Assembly: GCA_900541585.1 (NCBI GenBank)
Contig: UQKD01000003.1
Coordinates: 124,001-188,000, forward strand
DNA length: 64,000 bases
DNA from: an uncultured Alistipes sp.
GTDB taxonomy: Bacteria; Bacteroidota; Bacteroidia; Bacteroidales; Rikenellaceae
Direction: 5' to 3'
Shown here in pieces: positions 62,903 to 64,000 of the stretch (the stretch's first letter is position 1; each line of letters begins with the position of its first letter). Below the pieces are notes generated by a model. The model made no database searches. It was not told the DNA's origin and worked only from the letters and a program-made list of their open reading frames with translations. The translations under genes and the position numbers were made by a program.

Positions 62903-63643
62903 ATGGATAATATCATTTTCGGGATTCGTCCCGTGGCCGAAGCGATCGAGGCCGGAAAGCAGATCGAAAAACTCTACATCCGCAAGGGCGCCGAAGGGCA
63001 GCTGATGCAGGAGCTGAAAGACCTTTGCATGCGCCACCGCCTGCATTATCAGGAGGTTCCGGTCGAGAAGCTTAACCGCCTGACGCGCGGCAACCACCAG
63101 GGAGTCGTGGCGCAGACCGCGGCTATCGAGTATGTGCAGCTGGCCGACATTCTGGAACGTGTGCCCGAAGACGAGACGCCGCTCGTGGTGTTGTTCGACG
63201 GGGTGACCGACGTGCGGAATTTCGGGGCCATCGCCCGCTCGGCCGAGTGCGCCGGGGCGCACGGGCTGATCACGCCGCTGAAGAACTCTGCGCCCGTGAA
63301 CGCCGAGGCGATCCGTTCGTCGGCCGGGGCGCTGACGACGATTCCGGTGTGCCGTGTCGGCTCGGTCCGCAACACGCTCAAGGCTTTGCAGACGGAGGGC
63401 TTCCAGGTCGTAGCCGCCACGGAGAAGAGCCGCAAGCTGCTCTACGACGCCGATTTCCGCCGTCCTACGGTGATCGTGATGGGCGCCGAGGATACGGGCA
63501 TCTCGAAAGAGGTGCTCAAACTCTGCGACGAGCAGCTGGCCATCCCGCTGATCGGCCACATCGAGTCGCTCAACGTCTCGGCCGCGGCGGCCGTGATGCT
63601 GTTCGAGGTCGTACGCCAACGCATCGGCGAAGGCGGTGAATAG
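62903..63643 (+). CDS. rlmB: 23S rRNA 2'-O-methyltransferase RlmB (TrmH family)
   Basis: This SPOUT-family enzyme methylates the 2'-OH of a guanosine in 23S rRNA (G2251 in E. coli numbering). The 246-residue protein has an N-terminal substrate-binding domain (IIFGIRPVAEAIEAG) and the SPOUT motifs: FDGVTDVRNFGAIARSAECAG near residue 98, VIVMGAEDTGIS near residue 190, and IPLIGHIESLNVSAAAAVMLFE near residue 214. RlmB is the most likely assignment, but other TrmH-family methylases look similar. Confidence 0.93.
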   Translation: MDNIIFGIRPVAEAIEAGKQIEKLYIRKGAEGQLMQELKDLCMRHRLHYQEVPVEKLNRLTRGNHQGVVAQTAAIEYVQLADILERVPEDETPLVVLFDGVTDVRNFGAIARSAECAGAHGLITPLKNSAPVNAEAIRSSAGALTTIPVCRVGSVRNTLKALQTEGFQVVAATEKSRKLLYDADFRRPTVIVMGAEDTGISKEVLKLCDEQLAIPLIGHIESLNVSAAAAVMLFEVVRQRIGEGGE

Positions 63644-63789
63644 CCGTTTCCCGGAACCGATTCTCCGGAATGCCGGCCTGCCGCCGTGCGGGACGCCGCT
63701 TTTGCGGGAAGAAGGGCGGGGCAAATACATCCGCGGGCTGTGATTGCGGTCCGCGGAATCCGATAAACCAGACAGACACTGATAAACCT

Positions 63790-64000
63790 ATGAAAAAGAA
63801 ACTCGAATCCTGCCTGCGCTGGCTCCGCGAAGGGGCCGTGCGGGTCGTGCGGTCGTACCCGGTCGAAATGCTCCTGGCGCTTTATGCCTGCGTGGGATGT
63901 CTCGCGACCTATGAACTGCAATGGGACGACGACCTGCTTCTCGTGAAGCTGGCCCTTGTGCCGCTCTTCTTCGCGCTGGCCCTTGCGCTCAACGTGCTGG
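63790..64000 (+). CDS. DUF4153-like membrane protein, N-terminal part (runs off window)
   Basis: The first 70 residues of a gene cut by the window edge. It begins MKKKLESCLRWLREGAVRVVRSYPVEMLLALYACVG, then a second hydrophobic stretch (LLVKLALVPLFFALALALNVL). The short basic start with YPVEMLLAL followed by membrane helices resembles DUF4153 proteins of Bacteroidota, which are polytopic membrane proteins of unknown role. The 146 bp before it (63644-63789) show no promoter match or gene. Confidence 0.6.
   Translation, partial: MKKKLESCLRWLREGAVRVVRSYPVEMLLALYACVGCLATYELQWDDDLLLVKLALVPLFFALALALNVL

Overview
The window is a contiguous piece of a GC-rich Bacteroidales chromosome. I infer an Alistipes/Rikenellaceae-like gut bacterium. 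The evidence is a SusC/SusD pair, GSCFA, DUF2851, DUF3667, NVEAL, BF3164 and NigD families, a full-length Bacteroidota-type SecA, MEP-pathway isoprenoid genes, and many TAnnTTTG minus-7 promoter boxes, all in GC-rich coding DNA. Most genes are core and densely packed; no phage, insertion sequence or CRISPR array was seen.

Left end (1-10 kb): the tail of a GH92 mannosidase is followed without a gap by a lipoprotein that fuses GH92 to GH125, a mannan or N-glycan degrading pair. Then come rubredoxin, an M23 peptidase-ispD-PH domain operon, a repeat-rich promoter region, and lpxK-purine nucleoside phosphorylase-ssb. From 9.9 to 20 kb, all on the minus strand, a histidine kinase, a secreted zinc metalloprotease, SusC, SusD and a LytTR response regulator form a probable protein- or peptide-scavenging locus with a split two-component system.

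Middle (20-43 kb): an SDR, dCMP deaminase, secA, a DUF2851-MIP18-sufE-PafA-like cluster, GSCFA/ispE divergent genes, DUF3667-rpiB, a DUF4377 lipoprotein, an AT-rich insert carrying an NVEAL peptide and a BF3164 propeller lipoprotein between exact 20-bp direct repeats, typA, aroB, malic enzyme, and ruvB with a degraded membrane-protein fragment behind it. A NigD-like lipoprotein then diverges from an ECF sigma factor whose partner looks like a dual-membrane-spanning anti-sigma factor.

Right end (43-64 kb): tRNA-Arg(CCG), an S24-like repressor, ribE, an orphan histidine kinase, lgt-HU/SPOR-gtrA, uvrB diverging from dnaG, smpB-HAD-tsaB, a GH31 glycosidase, rmuC diverging from rpe, an HD hydrolase, an ABC-F protein, rlmB and the start of a DUF4153 membrane protein.

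Points that go beyond routine annotation: about ten genes whose promoter box ends only 4-9 nt before the start codon (near-leaderless mRNAs); two distant hairpins with conserved flanks and compensating arm changes; a PafA-family phosphatase that appears to have lost most of its metal ligands; and the accessory systems named above.
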